The position numbers were made by a program, and so were the translations under genes. From Eutreptiella sp. 'Long Island Sound 2002' (taxonomy: Eukaryota; Euglenozoa; Euglenophyceae; Eutreptiales; Eutreptiaceae), in contig OZ038380.1 in the NCBI GenBank assembly GCA_964036045.1, positions 66,969,591-67,033,590 on the forward strand: a stretch of DNA of 64,000 bases, read 5' to 3'. Shown here in pieces: positions 60,343 through 64,000 of this stretch (position 1 is the stretch's first letter; each line of letters begins with the position of its first letter). The notes under the pieces were generated by a model, which was not told where the DNA came from, searched no databases, and was given only the letters and a program-made list of their open reading frames with translations.

Positions 60343-61818
60343 TCAAAGAGATGACACGTTGGACGAGTGTGAGGACGATTGTGAGTTTGTACTCGCGGGG
60401 GAGGGGGGGGCTGGTGCGAAGTACCTTGTTATGCGAGGAGAAGGGGCGGAAATGGGGGCGGAGGCGGCGAGGGGGGGTGCTGGTCTAGGGGGGGGGGGGA
60501 GGTTGAACATGTCCCTGATTGTGAGCGGCCGTTTGGGGGGCGGAGGCTCTGGCTGGGGTTGACTTGCGGTACCGCGTTTCAGTGATAGAGGCCGGACGGG
60601 CCTTGGGGGCTGGCGGCCGTGTTTTCGAGTTTTGGTGTGTGCCGCAGGAGATGGGGGGCGGGGGCGTTTTGGGGGCTTGTGTGCAACTTTGTCCGGGAGG
60701 GGGGGGGGAGGGTGGTAGGCGGGGGGGGGGCGTTGTTGGGCGGTGTGCGACGTGCTGTAGGGCGACCAGGGGCGTCCCCATGAGTTGGGGCCCGTAGGGG
60801 GGGTGAGCGGGGCTGGGGGGGGGTGGTCTTTTAGCCATTCCAGCGTGCGGTATAGGGCGCTGAGGAGCAGGGGAACACGATCCTTCAGGGCGAGTTTTAA
60901 GTCGTGACAGTGTGCTGGTTTTCTTCGGCCGGAGGGGGGGGTTGTGAGTTTGGTGTACAGCGTCATGGGAACAAGCCCCCGGACGAAATTGCGTCTCTCC
61001 CCCACGTGTGTGGTCGCGGACCACCATTGGGACACCACCGTGGTGAAGGGGGGGCGCCAGCATTGAATGTAGGATTGGACCAGGTGTTCGCACGTTGGGC
61101 AGTGTGAGACGAAAGAGATAACATCCATCGGGTGCGGGTCGGGGCAAGCGTGGCAATGGCGAGGGCGCAAGTCGTCGTGGAAAGCAAATGGCGCCATGTT
61201 GAAATTTCCGGAGGACCATCTGAAAGGGAGGCCTTTGAACCACGAAGTGTGATTGTAAAAATGGAAGCTGGACGGTGCGTGGATGTTTTCGTGTTTGTGG
61301 CGAGGGAGGAGATGCTTGATTGAGGTTGTAGTCAATTTGTGTATGACTGGGAGGGGGCCCCTGGATATGCACCCTATCGGGGGGGGGGGAAGGAGGGAGG
61401 GGTCCCAGACCATCACGTGGGCGGCCCACTTTGAGTAAGCATCTGAGATTTCATTCCCCACGAACCCGGCGTGCCCCTTGATCCACCCCCAACCCTGGAT
61501 CATCCCTGGGCGTAGGGAGGCCTGAATGGACTGGAGAGAGGATTCCCACGTGCCGGCTGGCGAGCGTGATGGGAGGCCTGGGGGGGTGTTCGGAGAGAGA
61601 ACAGTGATAACGTGGAGGTTGTCCCCTAGCACGGCGAAGGTGAGGTGCGGGTGAGATGCAAGGGCCCACCGTAGGAACATAATAGCGGCCCAGAACTCCG
61701 ATCCCTCTGATGACTGGTACGGGGACGTTTGGCACAGTACCCTTCTGGAGCCGTTTGGAAAAAACAGGGTGGCCGCCGATCCGTAGCCCAAGGCGCCCGC
61801 TGAGCCATCCAAGTACAC
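60343..61818 (-). CDS. LINE B RNase H, zinc-binding region and proline-rich tail
   Basis: The in-frame reading extends upstream to about 61,975. RNase H motifs are VYLDGSAGALGYGS (Asp), SSEGSEFWAAI (Glu), AVLGDNLHVI (Asp) and GWIKGHAGFVGNEISD (His, Asn, Asp), all intact. A Cys/His cluster follows (RHCHACPDPHPMD, SHCPTCEH). The last ~170 residues are Pro/Arg-rich and disordered-looking, with two short hydrophobic motifs, PLTIRDMF and SPRITRYF, that resemble degenerate PCNA-interaction boxes. The frame differs from RT; the switch falls at a run of G. Confidence 0.8.
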   Translation of the reverse strand: MYLDGSAGALGYGSAATLFFPNGSRRVLCQTSPYQSSEGSEFWAAIMFLRWALASHPHLTFAVLGDNLHVITVLSPNTPPGLPSRSPAGTWESSLQSIQASLRPGMIQGWGWIKGHAGFVGNEISDAYSKWAAHVMVWDPSLLPPPPIGCISRGPLPVIHKLTTTSIKHLLPRHKHENIHAPSSFHFYNHTSWFKGLPFRWSSGNFNMAPFAFHDDLRPRHCHACPDPHPMDVISFVSHCPTCEHLVQSYIQCWRPPFTTVVSQWWSATTHVGERRNFVRGLVPMTLYTKLTTPPSGRRKPAHCHDLKLALKDRVPLLLSALYRTLEWLKDHPPPAPLTPPTGPNSWGRPWSPYSTSHTAQQRPPPAYHPPPPLPDKVAHKPPKRPRPPSPAAHTKTRKHGRQPPRPVRPLSLKRGTASQPQPEPPPPKRPLTIRDMFNLPPPPRPAPPLAASAPISAPSPRITRYFAPAPPSPASTNSQSSSHSSNVSSL

Positions 61819-61909
61819 CCATGTCGTGCCGGGGGACGATGCGAGGAGGAGGGCAAGGGCTGCTTCACAACCCCATTCTTCGAGGTCGTCGGGGTCAAGG
61901 GAGTGAGGT

Positions 61910-63982
61910 TCATCTGGGAGCCGGTACAGCTCGCCATGCAGTGACGAGTCGAGTAGGACCCCGCCGTATGGCCCGGGGGGGGGGGTTGAGGATGTATTCT
62001 TGAGGGTGAAGAAGGGGGGGGGTGAGCAGTTCGTGGCGCCCCGCCAGTTGAGGGAGGACAGAAATGGCTGGGTTTTGAAAGGTGTATTCTTTCTCGTTGC
62101 GGCGGAGACCGGGGTTTTTGATGGTGTGGGTGGTGCCGTCCGAAAACCGGAGTGTGGCCGATTCTGAGTGCACTTCCGTGACTGTACCTAGGTGGAACCC
62201 CAGGTCCTGGGGCGTCCGTTTTAATCTGTTGCCGAACTTGCTGTATTGTGGTGCCGGCTTGGTGGCTAGGAACCGGACCTGGACTTTTTCTTTTGGGAGG
62301 AAAAGGGAGGGGGGGCAGGAGGCCCAGAGGCCGGTGCTGTGGTATCGGAAGCCTATGGCGTGGCATGCGTCCATGATGGTGTCTTGGATTGGGTTGCGTG
62401 TGGTGGAGAGCATTGCTTCGGAAAAAGATTCGTTTGTCGAGGCCGGGCCGTCTCCGTTGAGGTACCTTATTGCGGTGTTTACCAGGGCCATGCAAATTGA
62501 AAAAGTGAAGTGGCGGAGTCCTAAGCCTCCCTGGTGGCGAGGGGTGTAGCGGGCCTTAGGGGAGACGAGGCGGGAGATCCTGTTGGCTCTGTCCGGGGAG
62601 GGGTCATGCGCAACATTTTGCCAGATCATGGCCTGAAGGGCCCCCAACTCGTTCAGGGCCAGGGGGTGTGCCATGAGGCGGTAGGAAAGAATAGGGATGA
62701 GTTGGACGTTCACCAAGAGAATGTATTCCGAAAGGGTGAGCTGGAGGGGTTGGAGGGTTGTGAAAAATGAGCGTATTTCCGACTTGGCCAATGCCAGTGT
62801 TTGCGCCTCATGGTTGGCGGTGAAGATGTATACCCCTAGGTATTTGTAGCAATTGTGTGGTTGCCCCGTCTTTTGGTTTGTTGTCGACAGGGGGGTGCCC
62901 GAGGGGGAGGTGAAGGTTCTGGGGGGAGCTGTTCCCATAGCGTGGATCTCGGTTTTGCTGAGGTTAAGGTCTAGACCCCACTCCCTGGCGACCGTGTCGA
63001 AGAAGTTTAAAACTTGCTGTATGCGGTCCCCATTCTCTGATCGATAGAGGAGGTCGTCAACAAAGGCGTGGCCCGATTCGTGTGGGGAGGGGGGTGCAGT
63101 GACGTGGGACGGCAAGGCGAAGAGGAGCACATTCAGGTAGAGGCAGAAAAGGATTGGTGACATGGGGCATCCTTGCCGAACGCCTCTGGTTTGCAGGTGT
63201 GAGGAGTGGGTTTGACCTGACACCACTGGGAAGTCGCGAGGGGCACGGTACAAGGATTGAATGAGGTTTACAAGGGGCGTAGGAAAGTTCAGGCGGGATA
63301 GAACTGTGAAGAGGGTGGTGTGGGGGACGGAGTTAAAAGCCTTATTGAAATCAATGTAGAGGCTGTAGCTACCGACCGATTCCCGAAACGTGGATAAGAG
63401 GTTGAAAATGTGGTCCTGGCATCTGCGGTTCGGAAGCCCGCCGAACTGGGTGGGGTGTATGATGGAATGTTCAATGGCCGCTGCCAGTAGCTCTCGGTTG
63501 GCGTGTGTTGCAATTATTTTGTAAACGCTGTTCAGCAAGGCTATAGGCCTGTAATTTATCGGGTTCATCACGTCCCCTTTCTTAAAAAGCAAGATAATGT
63601 TGGCTTCGAGCCATTTCTCGGGCAACGGCCGGTGGAGGTAGTAGTTGCATACCTTCCAAATGAATTGTTGGATAGGGGGGGGGGAGACGTGCAAAGTGTA
63701 GTTGTTTGTGAAGTCCCGCCCCCCCGCCTTGTTGGGCTTGGACCTCTTAAGCGTGTTGCGTAACGATTCCCAGGTAATGTCAGGGAGGAGGCCGTGTTTT
63801 GTGGGTTCGGGGCAGGCGGGGGAGTGTGCGAGTAGGCGATCCACTAGAGTGTTCGGCGGTGCGTATTCGAGGCTGCCCCCCAGGGTGAGGAGTGTAGAAG
63901 AGAAAATAGAGCCCACTTCTTTGGGGGTGGAGACGAGCTGTGTGGTGCCCGGGCGCTTCAGCGTTATTTCACCTCGTTCCAC
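61910..63982 (-). CDS. LINE B reverse transcriptase (5' end beyond window)
   Basis: The frame is open to the right edge; the nominal start at 63,982 is a GTG, so the protein is N-terminally incomplete here. RT motifs in order: FKKGDVMNPINYRPIALLN, YIDFNKAFNSVPH (catalytic Asp), GVRQGCPMSPILFCLYLN, FVDD (63,053-63,064, residues 307-310) and LNLSKTEIHAMG, then a long thumb/connection region. This wording fits the L1/jockey-like LINE RT superfamily. The end of the frame (AIRRGPTRLVTAW) is out of register after the C/G run at ~61,974-61,986. The true continuation into RNase H is in the next frame. Confidence 0.85.
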   Translation of the reverse strand: MERGEITLKRPGTTQLVSTPKEVGSIFSSTLLTLGGSLEYAPPNTLVDRLLAHSPACPEPTKHGLLPDITWESLRNTLKRSKPNKAGGRDFTNNYTLHVSPPPIQQFIWKVCNYYLHRPLPEKWLEANIILLFKKGDVMNPINYRPIALLNSVYKIIATHANRELLAAAIEHSIIHPTQFGGLPNRRCQDHIFNLLSTFRESVGSYSLYIDFNKAFNSVPHTTLFTVLSRLNFPTPLVNLIQSLYRAPRDFPVVSGQTHSSHLQTRGVRQGCPMSPILFCLYLNVLLFALPSHVTAPPSPHESGHAFVDDLLYRSENGDRIQQVLNFFDTVAREWGLDLNLSKTEIHAMGTAPPRTFTSPSGTPLSTTNQKTGQPHNCYKYLGVYIFTANHEAQTLALAKSEIRSFFTTLQPLQLTLSEYILLVNVQLIPILSYRLMAHPLALNELGALQAMIWQNVAHDPSPDRANRISRLVSPKARYTPRHQGGLGLRHFTFSICMALVNTAIRYLNGDGPASTNESFSEAMLSTTRNPIQDTIMDACHAIGFRYHSTGLWASCPPSLFLPKEKVQVRFLATKPAPQYSKFGNRLKRTPQDLGFHLGTVTEVHSESATLRFSDGTTHTIKNPGLRRNEKEYTFQNPAISVLPQLAGRHELLTPPLLHPQEYILNPPPRAIRRGPTRLVTAWRAVPAPR

Positions 63983-64000
63983 GGGGTTGAGCGCCTCGTT

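Larger units (their letters stand above)
60343..64000 (-). mobile_element. LINE B: non-LTR retrotransposon, 3' part
   Basis: RT (from the window edge to 61,910) and RNase H (61,975-60,343) lie on the minus strand in adjoining frames. The endonuclease and any ORF1 would lie beyond the right edge. RT and RNase H share little wording with element A ORF2 outside the catalytic motifs, so this is a separate family. The 3' border is not resolved; 60,137-60,342 holds no recognised gene. Confidence 0.8.

Overview
The window looks like repeat-rich, intergenic DNA from a eukaryotic nuclear genome. I found no rRNA, no canonical tRNA gene, no bacterial operon structure and no host gene that I can name. 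Almost everything supportable is retrotransposon, in two compositional classes: very GC-rich LINE-type elements and Ty3/gypsy LTR elements of ordinary composition. The gypsy proteins resemble, from memory only, the repeat proteins of charophyte green algae such as Chara. That taxonomic guess is weak and was not searched.

Layout. (1) ~320-17,311, minus strand: GC-rich non-LTR element A, with a ~3 kb repetitive leader, ORF1 (1,245 aa), ORF2 (endonuclease, reverse transcriptase, RNase H) and ORF3 (an Ulp1/C48-like cysteine protease followed by a proline/RS-rich tail and a conserved C-terminal block). (2) 17,312-23,164, minus: decayed gypsy copy 1 (LTR, gag, protease, Dam-like domain, RT). (3) 23,165-26,922 and 37,918-~41,330, plus: GC-rich element C, also carrying a C48-like domain, split by (4) 26,923-37,912, minus: gypsy copy 2, a young, nearly intact element with 710-bp LTRs and a 5-bp target-site duplication. 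(5) ~41,670-49,597, minus: decayed gypsy copy 3 with a 1.6-kb internal tandem duplication. (6) 49,598-~54,320, plus: a 5'-truncated relative of element A (A'). (7) 54,320-58,550: simple repeat, a short AT-richer stretch and a GC-rich repeat block. (8) 58,557-60,136, minus: two unidentified open frames. (9) 60,343-64,000, minus: LINE B (RT and RNase H), running off the right edge.

How the parts work together. Elements A and B carry the copy-and-paste machinery of target-primed LINEs. The gypsy copies carry Gag, protease, RT, RNase H, integrase and a chromodomain for targeted integration. Three features are unusual. A C48-like protease recurs in three GC-rich elements. The two gypsy copies that keep the gag/pol boundary both have a pair of in-frame stop codons there, and element A has an in-frame UGA between ORF1 and ORF2, so stop-codon readthrough may be a shared strategy. 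The non-coding 3' region of the gypsy family carries hairpins, one of which keeps its pairing by compensatory changes.

Limits. Gene calls rest on motif reading alone. Boundaries of the GC-rich elements are approximate. In C- and G-runs, apparent frameshifts may be sequencing or assembly errors.
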